Assembly: GCA_963791625.1 (NCBI GenBank)
Contig: CAWBTA010000006.1
Coordinates: forward strand, 186,001 to 250,000
Direction: 5' to 3'
DNA length: 64,000 bases
From: JANMCE01 sp963791625
Lineage (GTDB): Bacteria; Actinomycetota; Acidimicrobiia; Acidimicrobiales; Ilumatobacteraceae
Position numbers and translations under genes: made by a program. Positions 1 through 8,107 of this stretch are shown piece by piece; the stretch's first letter is position 1; every line of letters begins with the position of its first letter. The notes under the pieces are model-generated. The model did not search any database. It was not told where the DNA came from and saw only the letters and a program-made list of their open reading frames with translations.

Positions 1-643
1 CCCGGTAGCTCTGCGCGAGGTAGAACGTGTAGCGCGGAACCAGATCCGGGTCGGCACCCGATGCCAACGTCCGTTCCAGAAGCTCGGCGTCGTCCAGGAA
101 TTTCCTGGGGTTCCGAGAGCGAGCCCCATCGAACAACGACTCATAGTGAAACCCCGTCAACCGACCGCCGCGTGTCGCTTCACTGGGAATGTTGAGGAAC
201 TCGTGAAGCACACCACGGTAGGAAAATGGAAGGCGCGTGGAACTCACCAGTGGCCGCACGTATTCAATGCCTCCGTCGCGCAGAGTCACGTCGTAGACGT
301 CGTCAGCCAGCAGTGACCGGAACGCATCAGGTTCAAACCCGGCTTCGAGAACGCACTGGACGTCCGCGTCGATCATCAGCGAGAAGTCGCCGAAGGTTCG
401 AGCGAGTTCGAGTGCTTTCGAGCGGTTGTACGCAAAGTCTTGCCATGGAACTTCGAACACTTGACCGGGGAGGTGACCGAGAAGTCGTTGCGCCAGTTCC
501 TGGGTGCCATCTGTCGAGCCCGTATCAATGATGCACCAGGAATCGATCAGGGGTAGCACGCCGGCCACGCATCGGTCCAAGACGTGGCTCTCATTTTTGA
601 CAATCATGGTAAGGACAATCGTGGCCGTGGTCACCCGTTTCAC
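1..643 (-). CDS. Glycosyltransferase family 2, 3' end outside the window
   Basis: The left-edge reverse frame is open to the window end, so only about 214 N-terminal residues are visible. The protein begins VKRVTTATIVLTMIVKNE, the MIVKNE opening of GT2 enzymes that add sugars to cell-surface glycans or peptides. IIDTGSTDGT follows near residue 50 (nucleotide-binding loop), and MIDADVQ near residue 95 is the DxD-like metal and sugar-nucleotide site. The GTG at 643 is chosen because it leaves the normal few residues before MIVKNE; no Shine-Dalgarno site is visible. The visible 3' part (YTFYLAQSYR) resembles the TPR-like tail common in this subgroup. Acceptor unknown. Confidence 0.8.
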   Translation of the reverse strand, partial: MKRVTTATIVLTMIVKNESHVLDRCVAGVLPLIDSWCIIDTGSTDGTQELAQRLLGHLPGQVFEVPWQDFAYNRSKALELARTFGDFSLMIDADVQCVLEAGFEPDAFRSLLADDVYDVTLRDGGIEYVRPLVSSTRLPFSYRGVLHEFLNIPSEATRGGRLTGFHYESLFDGARSRNPRKFLDDAELLERTLASGADPDLVPRYTFYLAQSYR

Positions 644-930
644 GATATGTGCAGGCGCTGCACCCGTGTGTTGCCAAGGCGCAGATGCACAGGGGTGAAG
701 TTCATCGGAACAGCTCGACGGGACGCAAGAAGTAGACGTGATTCGCGACCGCCTCCGGGCCGGGTGCCGTGTGGCGTTCTGCTGGTCGGAGGGGTCTGAA
801 CGTCCAGCGGTCCATCCCAACGGGTTGTTTCTGTCTGAAGCGAGTATGGCCTGTTCAACAGTTGTTTTCTTAACAAAGAAACATGGTCCTGCCTATAGCA
901 TTCCTATCTGTTGTTGGGTACAATTGTTCT
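643..930. other. Intergenic region between divergent genes
   Basis: About 287 bases separate the glycosyltransferase (leftward) from the 13E12 gene (rightward). Open frames here on both strands are short and resemble no family. The only signal identified is the -10 box at 919-924; an AT-rich patch at about 855-885 has weak inverted symmetry. Confidence 0.4.
919..924 (+). promoter_or_regulatory. -10 element TACAAT, leaderless start of the 13E12 gene
   Basis: TACAAT ends exactly 6 nt before ATG 931, so transcription should begin at or next to the start codon. No Shine-Dalgarno site precedes the ATG. The same geometry recurs through the window. Confidence 0.6.
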
Positions 931-2125
931 ATGTCGGCGGACACGAACACTCCCGAACTTGAGGCCATCCGTTCGAACACGACCGGCCACGGGCTACGCA
1001 TCAATTTGGCGTTGTTTGATCGTTGTTTGGCCTCGATCATTCAGGACCTTTCGGTGTTCGATCAGAGTGCTGAGTGGGCGATCGATGGGTACAAGTCGTT
1101 GAACAGTTGGCTCTGTCACGAAACGCGTCGCTCGTCAGGTGACGCGTGTCGGATGCTGCAACTCATGCGCCAACTCCGCTTGTTACCTGTAACCGAGGAA
1201 GCGTTCGCGAACGGGACGCTGGCCGCATCACAAACGCTGGCTATCGCCGTGAACGTGAACGACAAAACCATCGATCTGTTCGCGGATGCCGAGACGGAGA
1301 TGGTGCCGTTGTTGGCGGAATGCAGCGTGGATCAGACCGCACGGGTGATGAAGGAATGGGCCGCGCGTGCGAAAGCTGCGGTCGACGCCGACAACGGGAC
1401 CGGCCCGGAACCCGATGGCGATCATCTGCATTTCTCGGCGTTGATGGATGGACGGTTCAAGCTTGATGGGCAAGTGTCCGGTGACGACGCGAAAGTGGTC
1501 GAAGAAGGCCTCGCCGCCTGCCTCCCCGAACTCGTCGAAGGCGAACCGATACTCCCGTTCTCGCAGCGGCTGGCTGCTGCGTTGGTTGAGATGGCCCGCC
1601 ACGCGTTACAAAACGTCCCGTCACCGGCGCGCCGGTCGACCGAGATGACCGTGCTCATCGACTTTCACGATTACGTGAACGGTGGCATCGCCAAATATGT
1701 CGATGGCACCATGCTCGCACCTGATCGGGTGAAACGCCTGTTATGCGACGCGCTACTGACCTTCATCGTGCAAGGCGAGAATCGTGAACCGCTGTGGATG
1801 TCCCGGACGGTACGGTCGGCCACACCCGCCCAATGGCGGGCCTTGGTCGCCAGGGATCAGGCATTGTGCGTTTCCGGGGTGCACCATGAAACCGATCTGG
1901 TGCGAAGCCCACCACATCGCCGAGTACGACCGAGACCACGGGCCGACCGATATCGACAACATGGCCCTGCTCTGCAACCAACATCACAAGACCGTCCACA
2001 AGACCGGCTGGTCGGTCAAGATGGAACCAGGTCAACACCTCGCCATCACGACACCAGAAGGCCACGTTCTACGCGGCCCACCCCGCACACTCCAACAACC
2101 CTGCGGAACAACCGAAACTCGGTGA
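931..2125 (+). pseudogene. DUF222 / HNH endonuclease (13E12 repeat family), frameshifted
   Basis: Residues 1 to about 310 form the helical DUF222 domain of the actinobacterial 13E12 family; the C-terminus is an HNH nuclease domain (CAFPGCTMKP, CEAHHIAEY, NMALLCNQHHKTVH) with Cys and His metal ligands. The two parts lie in different frames. At about 1869 the DNA reads ttgtgcgttt; restoring one CG (ttgtgcgcgttt) joins ALC to AFPGC as the family requires and gives 398 residues. ATG 931 is preferred over the upstream in-frame GTG because of the -10 box at 919-924. These genes occur in many copies in actinobacterial genomes and are thought to be mobile; cellular role unknown. Confidence 0.8.
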
Positions 2126-2146
2126 GCAGGCCCAACCGGGCCTGCT
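2125..2146. terminator. Hairpin between convergent genes
   Basis: A perfect 9-bp stem, AGCAGGCCC with GGGCCTGCT, encloses a 4-nt loop just after the HNH stop codon. The opposing molybdenum hydroxylase gene ends at 2164. There is no T tract, so intrinsic termination would be weak. Confidence 0.45.
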
Positions 2147-2163
2147 TGGCGCGCCCGCGATCC

Positions 2164-4404
2164 TCAGCGTATCCCGGCTGCTCGCAACGTGGCCACGACG
2201 TGGTCGGGGGTGAGGGGGAACTTGTGGAACCACACGCCGGTGGCGTCGAAGAGGGCTGCGCATACGGCGGGGGCATAGGTGAGCATGGGCATCTCGGCCA
2301 TGCCTCGGGCGCCCCAGGGGCCGCGAGGGTCGGCCGTCTCCACAATGACCGAACGAGTGCGCTGGGGGATGTCGAGGAAACCGGGCATGAGGTACGTCGA
2401 GAACCGTGGGTTCACGATGCGAGCGTCACGCACTTGGAGATCTTCGGTGATGGTGTAGCCATGCGCTTGCACGACCGCACCCTCGATCTGGCCGAGCACC
2501 AGCGCGGGGTTGATGGCCTTGCCAACATCGACCGCGCAGGTGGCGTCGTGCACCACGATGTGGCCGGTGTCGATGTCGACGGTGAGGTCGATCATTTGCG
2601 CACCGTAGGTGTACGCAAAGTTGGGAACGCCACCGAAGCTGTCGACATCATCGATGGCGTCAGTCGGGGGAGGGGTGTAGCGGAAATCACCCACGGCCGG
2701 GCGATCACCGTTGCGCCACGCCTTGTCGGCTTCCTCGGCTGCGCCCAGGATGGCATTGCCTGACATCCAGGTAAGGCGTGACGCCGAGGCTGATCCGCTA
2801 TCGCCCGTGTAAGCGGTGTCCGAGAAGACGGTCTCGACCTGATCGAAGGCCACGCCTACGGCTTCGGCCGCCATTTGTATGAAGACGGTGTGTCCGCCCT
2901 GGCCGACATCGGCGCCGGAGTGAAAGAACTCGACCCGTTCGATCTTGTCGTCGCCATGCAAAACGATGCGCGCCTCGCAGCGTTCGGGGAAGCCAAATGA
3001 GAAGCCCACATTCTTGTATCCGCAACAAAATCCGCGACCCCGACGCAGCGCTCGCGGCTCGGGAGGTAGTGAACGCAACGGCGTGATGGGTTCGACCGAC
3101 GGCAGCGGTTGGGACCAGCCGCCCGCGTCGGCGCAGCGTTGGATGACCGTCGGCAGGCTCACACCGGCTGGCATCTCGGTACCGGTATGACCGAGGGATC
3201 CTTCACGTACCGAGTTCAGCAAACGAATCTCGACAGGGTCGATCGCCAGCGCGGCGGCGAGCTTGCTCATCTGCATTTCGGCCACGAATGCGCCCTGCGG
3301 ACCGCCGAAGCCGCGGAAGGCGCCGCCAGGCACGGCATGGGTGAAGACGGCGTGGCTGTCGACGCGGAGATGCTCGATCTCGTACGGGCCGCATACGCAC
3401 ATGTGCAGGTTCCCGAGCACCTTGTTCGACGTGTAGTTGTAGGGACCGGCATCGAGGTAACCGTCGGCCTCAGCCACGATCACTTTGCCATCGCGAGTGG
3501 CGCCCCAGCGGGCGTGCACCTTGCCGCGGTGACGTTTGTGATGGCCCACCATCGACTCTTCGCGCGACCACTGGCAACGCACCGGCCGATGGATGCCCAT
3601 CTCGTGGAGACGGTGCGAAGCCAGTGCCATGACGATCTGAAGGCTCATGTCCTCGCGGCCACCGAACGCACCCCCGATAGCCGGGTAGATGATGCGGATC
3701 CGGTCGAGCGGCAGTTGGAGCGCGTGGGCGATTTGCTCCTGATCTTCATGCGTCCACTGACCTGCGACCTGCACGGTGATGCGGCCTTCCTCATCGACGA
3801 AGCTGACCGCTGCTTCGGGTTGCAGGTAGGCGTGCTCCTGGTACGGGAACTCGTAGTCGCCCTCGACGATGATGTCAGCTTGTGCCCACGCATCATCGGC
3901 GGATCCTTTCCGCAGGCGGTAGGTCCAATAGACGTTCGATGTCGGGCTGACATCGGGGCGAACGATCACTTCGTTCGTCAGCGCGGTGGCAAGGTCTCCA
4001 ACAACAGGAAGTTGTTCCCAGGTCACCTCGATGGCCGCGGCACCAGCTTGCGCAGCGGCACTGGTTTCGGCGACGACAACCGCGATGTGGTCGGCTTCCC
4101 AGCGGCTGATGTTGCAGGGCACCTTGGATTGGCCGTTGCCGTCGACACCTACCAACACCGGTTGGTCGAACATGGTGAGGCCGTACTCGTTCAGCGGCAC
4201 GTCGGCGGCAGTCAAAACCAGCACAACGCCGGGGGTGGCTCGGGCCGCATCGATCGACATCGACACCATTTGAGCGTGGGGCTGATCGGAGAACACGACC
4301 TTGGCGTGCAGCACATCGGCAGGCTGTAGATCACCCGGGTACACGGCGTGGCCCGTGACTTTCGCGGGCGCGTCACGGCGGATTTGGGACTGGCCCACGC
4401 TCAT
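2164..4404 (-). CDS. Xanthine dehydrogenase family, molybdopterin-binding subunit
   Basis: This 746-residue protein is the large Mo-cofactor subunit of a molybdenum hydroxylase (xanthine dehydrogenase / CO dehydrogenase superfamily), which hydroxylates N-heterocycles or aldehydes with water. GGAFGGRED near residue 246 and GAFRGFGGPQ near 360 are pterin-binding loops; GARGMAEMP near 705 carries the conserved active-site Glu. ATG 4404 is chosen over an upstream start because it overlaps the stop of the FAD/2Fe2S gene (ATGA) and begins MSVGQSQIRRDAPAKVTG, as homologues do. Electrons should pass to the 2Fe2S and FAD domains of the upstream protein. Substrate unproven; neighbours suggest purine-type compounds. 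Confidence 0.88.
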   Translation of the reverse strand: MSVGQSQIRRDAPAKVTGHAVYPGDLQPADVLHAKVVFSDQPHAQMVSMSIDAARATPGVVLVLTAADVPLNEYGLTMFDQPVLVGVDGNGQSKVPCNISRWEADHIAVVVAETSAAAQAGAAAIEVTWEQLPVVGDLATALTNEVIVRPDVSPTSNVYWTYRLRKGSADDAWAQADIIVEGDYEFPYQEHAYLQPEAAVSFVDEEGRITVQVAGQWTHEDQEQIAHALQLPLDRIRIIYPAIGGAFGGREDMSLQIVMALASHRLHEMGIHRPVRCQWSREESMVGHHKRHRGKVHARWGATRDGKVIVAEADGYLDAGPYNYTSNKVLGNLHMCVCGPYEIEHLRVDSHAVFTHAVPGGAFRGFGGPQGAFVAEMQMSKLAAALAIDPVEIRLLNSVREGSLGHTGTEMPAGVSLPTVIQRCADAGGWSQPLPSVEPITPLRSLPPEPRALRRGRGFCCGYKNVGFSFGFPERCEARIVLHGDDKIERVEFFHSGADVGQGGHTVFIQMAAEAVGVAFDQVETVFSDTAYTGDSGSASASRLTWMSGNAILGAAEEADKAWRNGDRPAVGDFRYTPPPTDAIDDVDSFGGVPNFAYTYGAQMIDLTVDIDTGHIVVHDATCAVDVGKAINPALVLGQIEGAVVQAHGYTITEDLQVRDARIVNPRFSTYLMPGFLDIPQRTRSVIVETADPRGPWGARGMAEMPMLTYAPAVCAALFDATGVWFHKFPLTPDHVVATLRAAGIR

Positions 4405-5825
4405 GCCAGCGCCGCCTGTTCGACGGCTTCGTAGAACCGGTAGTAGCCGGTGCACCGGCACAGGTTGCCGGATAACCCGAATGCAATGTCATCCCGGGTC
4501 GGGTCGGGGCACTCGGCCAGAAGGCGATCGGCCGACATCACAAAGCCCGGGATGCAGTAGCCGCACTGCACCGCGAACTGATCGACGAAGGCCTGCTGCA
4601 ATGCGTTCGGCTCGGTGCGATTCAAGCCTTCGATGGTCGTGATTTCGGCCCCTTGAGCGCGGGCCGCGGGCACGAGGCACGACAGCACAGCTTGGCCGTC
4701 AAGGTTCACGGTGCATGCGCCGCATTCGCCCTCGGCGCAGCCTTCCTTCGTGCCCGTGAGGTGGTGCTGCTCGCGTAACCAGTCCAGCAGTGTTTCGCCC
4801 GCCGCGTGCGGGGCAGCGGCGGTAGCGCCGTTGAGCGAGCACCACACCTCGGTCGTCTTGGTGAACGACAGGGTGCGTCTCGGTCGAATGGTGACCACGT
4901 CGCCCCGCAGGAAACGGGGGGCAGCGGGCCAGTTGCCGTACTCGCTGCCGGAGCGCAAGGTCGTGAGGGCGCGGCGAACGAGCACCGCTACCTCCTCGTT
5001 GCGATAGGCCGCCGTGGCCCGTACGTCGGAGATGGGCGTGACCTGCTCGGCCGCGAGCCGGGCGGCATCAGCGATCGTGTCGACCGAGAGCGGTTGGCCT
5101 ATCAGCGCGGCCTCGGCGGCCGTTGCGCTGACGATGGTGGCTGCGACGCTGCCGAGCGCAACTGATGCCGATGTGACGACATCGCCATCGAAGCCGAGCA
5201 CGACACCGAGATGCACGATGGAGATCGCCTGAGCTCGGCGCTGACCGAGCTTGGCCCACACACCCCGCTTCGTCGATGAGAGCACGGGCACCTCGATGCG
5301 GGTAACCAGTTCACCGGGCTGCAGCACCGTGCGCCGGATGCCGGGGTAGAACTCCCGCAGCCGCACACGACGTTCGCCACCCAACGAAGCGATGACCACC
5401 GTGGCGTCCAGCGCCCACAATGCTGAGATGGTGTCGTTGGCCGGGCTGGCCGTGACCACATTGCCCACAACGGTCGCCCGGTTCCGTAGCGCCGGCGCCC
5501 CGAGTTCCAGCGATGCCTGTGCGAGCGGCAGCGTATGTTCCACCACGAGCGGCGAGGCGATCACATCGTTGTGGGTGACCAGCGCACCGATATGCAGCCC
5601 ATCATCAACCCGCTCGATCATGCTCAGCCCCGGCACGTGCGACAGGTCTACCAGCACGTCCACGCCTTTCACCGCACCCCGTGAAATCTGCAGTAAAAGG
5701 TCGGTGCCGCCAGCGATCGCGCGGGCTGCCGGTCCGTGCTGGTGCAACAGTTGCAGGGCGTCGGCCAGCGTGATGGGCATGATGTGGAGGGTTGGCCGTT
5801 GATGATGTTGTTGAACCTCATGCAT
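4401..5825 (-). CDS. FAD-binding and 2Fe-2S fusion subunit of a molybdenum hydroxylase
   Basis: Residues 1 to about 300 match the FAD-binding medium subunit (AIAGGTDLLLQ, RNRATVVGNVVTASPAND). Residues 320-474 are the small 2Fe-2S subunit with both clusters: the ferredoxin-type CAEGECGACT plus a later Cys, and CGYC with CRCTGY. Fusion in the order FAD then 2Fe-2S is notable, since eukaryotic enzymes run 2Fe2S-FAD-Mo and many bacteria keep three genes. ATG 5825 has GGGAG 7 nt upstream. The stop overlaps the Mo subunit start, so the two are translationally coupled. The palindrome at 5863-5879 probably controls transcription. Confidence 0.88.
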   Translation of the reverse strand: MHEVQQHHQRPTLHIMPITLADALQLLHQHGPAARAIAGGTDLLLQISRGAVKGVDVLVDLSHVPGLSMIERVDDGLHIGALVTHNDVIASPLVVEHTLPLAQASLELGAPALRNRATVVGNVVTASPANDTISALWALDATVVIASLGGERRVRLREFYPGIRRTVLQPGELVTRIEVPVLSSTKRGVWAKLGQRRAQAISIVHLGVVLGFDGDVVTSASVALGSVAATIVSATAAEAALIGQPLSVDTIADAARLAAEQVTPISDVRATAAYRNEEVAVLVRRALTTLRSGSEYGNWPAAPRFLRGDVVTIRPRRTLSFTKTTEVWCSLNGATAAAPHAAGETLLDWLREQHHLTGTKEGCAEGECGACTVNLDGQAVLSCLVPAARAQGAEITTIEGLNRTEPNALQQAFVDQFAVQCGYCIPGFVMSADRLLAECPDPTRDDIAFGLSGNLCRCTGYYRFYEAVEQAALA

Positions 5826-5862
5826 TGGTCATCTCCCGGTCCCGGCCTCGATGGTCAAACTG

Positions 5863-5882
5863 TTAGACAAACTATCTAAGTT
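5863..5882. promoter_or_regulatory. Operator-like palindrome in a divergent promoter
   Basis: The inverted repeat TTAGA-N7-TCTAA (5863-5879) overlaps a rightward -10 candidate TAAGTT (5877-5882) and a leftward one TAGTTT (5874-5869). It lies between the two halves of the nucleobase catabolic cluster. Regulator unknown; none is encoded next to it. Confidence 0.5.
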
Positions 5883-5920
5883 CGGTTGACGGATCGTTGA
5901 AGAGTCGGAAGGATATGGCG

Positions 5921-7174
5921 GTGACCGACCGAGCCGTGCCGCCGACCGATCTTCGCATCGACGGCGCGCGCCTCAGCCTTCGGCTCGATGAACTCGCGGT
6001 TCGCGGCATGCAACCCGACGGAAGCTGTGCCCGGCTGGCGCTTACCGACGATGACCGCGCTGGTCGCGACCTCGTCGTCATGTGGATGAACGACCTCGGG
6101 CTCGATGTCACGGTCGACGCGATCGGCAACGTGGTGGCCACCTGGAACGTCGGCGACGGCGCTCCCGTCATGATTGGTTCGCACATTGACACGGTCCGGA
6201 CCGGTGGCCGTTACGACGGCAACTACGGCGTGCTGAGTGGCTTGGAAGTGATCGAGACGTGCCAGCGCGCCCGCTACACGCCATCTCGCCCCCTTGCCGT
6301 TGCCTTCTTCACCGATGAGGAGGGGGCCCGCTTCTCGCCCGACATGCTCGGCAGCTTGGTGTTTGCCGGCGGTATGGCGGTGGAGGAAGCACACGACATC
6401 ATCGGTATTGACGGTGCAGCGGTTGGGGCCGAGTTGGAACGCATCGGCTACCTCGGGCCATCGCCCTGCCCCGCCACGCCGCCCCACGCGTTCGTTGAAG
6501 TACACATCGAGCAGGGTCCGGTACTCGACGCCGACGGCGTGCTCATCGGCGCCGTCACCGGGGTGCAGGGAATTTCGTGGCAAGAGCTCACCATCGTCGG
6601 CCAGTCAAACCACGCGGGCACCACGCCGATGTCCTACCGGCACGACCCGGGCTACGCCGCATCTCGCATTGCCGTGTTCGTGCGGGAGATCGCTCGTGGG
6701 CTCGGCGGCAATCAGGTTGCGACAGTCGGCAAGATCGATCTGCACCCGAACCTGGTGAATGTGGTGGCCGGTCGAGCCGTTCTTACCGTTGACCTGCGCA
6801 ACACCGAGGAAGCGGTGCTTCAGAAGGCAGAAGCCCAGCTGGCCGCATTCTTGGTGGAGTTGGCTCATGAAGAGGGCGTCACCATCACTCGCAAGGTGCT
6901 GGCGCGATTTGAGCCGGTCACGTTTGACGATCGGGTTGTTGATCTCGTCGAGACACACGCGCGCCGACTCGGTCATAGCGTGAGACGGATGCCTTCCGGA
7001 GCCGGTCACGACGCACAGATGTTGGCCCGCGTGTGTCCGGCGGGCATGGTGTTCGTGCCGAGCGTGAACGGCATCAGCCACAATCCGGCCGAACACACCG
7101 ACGCCCGAGACCTGGAACACGGCGCCAACGTGCTGCTTGGTGTCGTGCTCGAACTGGCCGAGATGTCGCTATGA
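5921..7174 (+). CDS. M20 family Zn-dependent amidohydrolase (allantoate amidohydrolase / N-carbamoyl-L-amino acid hydrolase type)
   Basis: The 417-residue enzyme cleaves ureido (carbamoyl) amide bonds. Metal ligands of the family are visible: GSHIDTVRTGGRYDGNYG, TDEEGARF, HIEQGP and a late ISHNPAEHT. The lid-domain motif NHAGTTPM is typical of allantoate amidohydrolase, beta-ureidopropionase and L-carbamoylase. GTG 5921 is preferred because GGAAGGA sits 7 nt upstream; ATG 5915 is only 1 nt from that site and TTG 5897 has none. Its stop overlaps the carbamoylase start (ATGA). It heads a five-gene operon; exact substrate is not readable from sequence. Confidence 0.85.
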   Translation: MTDRAVPPTDLRIDGARLSLRLDELAVRGMQPDGSCARLALTDDDRAGRDLVVMWMNDLGLDVTVDAIGNVVATWNVGDGAPVMIGSHIDTVRTGGRYDGNYGVLSGLEVIETCQRARYTPSRPLAVAFFTDEEGARFSPDMLGSLVFAGGMAVEEAHDIIGIDGAAVGAELERIGYLGPSPCPATPPHAFVEVHIEQGPVLDADGVLIGAVTGVQGISWQELTIVGQSNHAGTTPMSYRHDPGYAASRIAVFVREIARGLGGNQVATVGKIDLHPNLVNVVAGRAVLTVDLRNTEEAVLQKAEAQLAAFLVELAHEEGVTITRKVLARFEPVTFDDRVVDLVETHARRLGHSVRRMPSGAGHDAQMLARVCPAGMVFVPSVNGISHNPAEHTDARDLEHGANVLLGVVLELAEMSL

Positions 7175-8107
7175 CCCGCGTCGTGCGTGTAGGTGCGGCG
7201 CAGCTCGGCCCGATACAGAAGGACCACACTCGTGCCTCGGTCGTCGAGCGCCTGATCTCGTTGCTGCGTGAGGGCCACGCCCGGGGCTGCGAGTTGATCG
7301 TGTTCCCCGAGTTGGCGCTCACCACGTTCTTCCCTCGCTGGATAGTGGACGACATCGCGGAGGCTGATCACTGGTACGAAACGTCCATGCCGAATGAGTG
7401 GACGCAACCGCTATTCGATGAAGCGGCGCGGCTGAAGGTCGGTTTCTGCCTGGGCTACGCGCTGAAGGAAACGCGCAACCGATGGAAGTGTGCATCGCTG
7501 GAATGTGCAAACGCTTGTGGAGCGCGATGGCAGCGTGGTCGCGACGTTCAAGAAGGTGCATATCCCCGGGCACGAGACCTTTGAGCCTGAACGTCCGTTT
7601 CAGCATGCCGAGCGCTTCTACTTTGAACCGTCACCCGACGGCTTTGGCGTGTGGCCCGCGTTCGGTGGACGGATCGGCATGATGATCTGCAACGACCGTC
7701 GTTGGCCGGAGAGCTACCGCGTGATGGGTCTGCAGGGCGTCGAGATGATCCTGTGCGGATACAACACGCCGATCCACTACGTGCCCGACCCGAGTCAAGA
7801 CATCTTGCAGGGTTTCCACAACTCGCTCGTCATGCAATCGGGTGCCTACCAGAACGGCACGTGGGTGGTCGGGGTGGCCAAGGGCGGCGTGGAGGAAGGC
7901 GTCGACAGCCTCGGGCAGAGTTGCATCATTGCGCCATCCGGTCAGATCGTGGCCCAAGCACTGACGACTGCCGACGAACTGATCACGGCCGACTGCGATC
8001 TCGACTGGTGCCAGAAGTACACCGGCACCCTGTTCAACTTCGACCGCTACCGACGACCAGAGGCGTACGGCCGCATCACCGCGCAACGAGGGGTTGAACT
8101 GTCATGA
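7171..8107 (+). pseudogene. N-carbamoyl-D-amino acid hydrolase (nitrilase superfamily), frameshifted
   Basis: Nitrilase-fold amidohydrolase with its Glu-Lys-Cys triad: Glu in VFPELAL, Lys in FKKVHIPGHE, Cys in MMICNDRRWPE. D-carbamoylases release D-amino acids, CO2 and ammonia. The frame changes near 7472-7476: the first part reads GYALKET and the second GSVHRWNVQTLVERDG. Restoring one CG (acgcgcaacc to acgcgcgcaacc) gives a continuous protein of 312 residues, close to the family length. ATG 7171 overlaps the upstream stop and the end overlaps the next start (ATGA at 8104). All catalytic residues survive, so the break may be a sequence error. Confidence 0.82.

Noticed and set aside
883..930. 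Upstream GTG 883 as start of the 13E12 gene
   Set aside because: The extra 16 residues do not fit the family and the -10 box lies inside them.
3109..4329. Long rightward open frame opposite the molybdenum hydroxylase
   Set aside because: It is the antisense of a well-matched enzyme, has low-complexity GC-codon translation and no family likeness.
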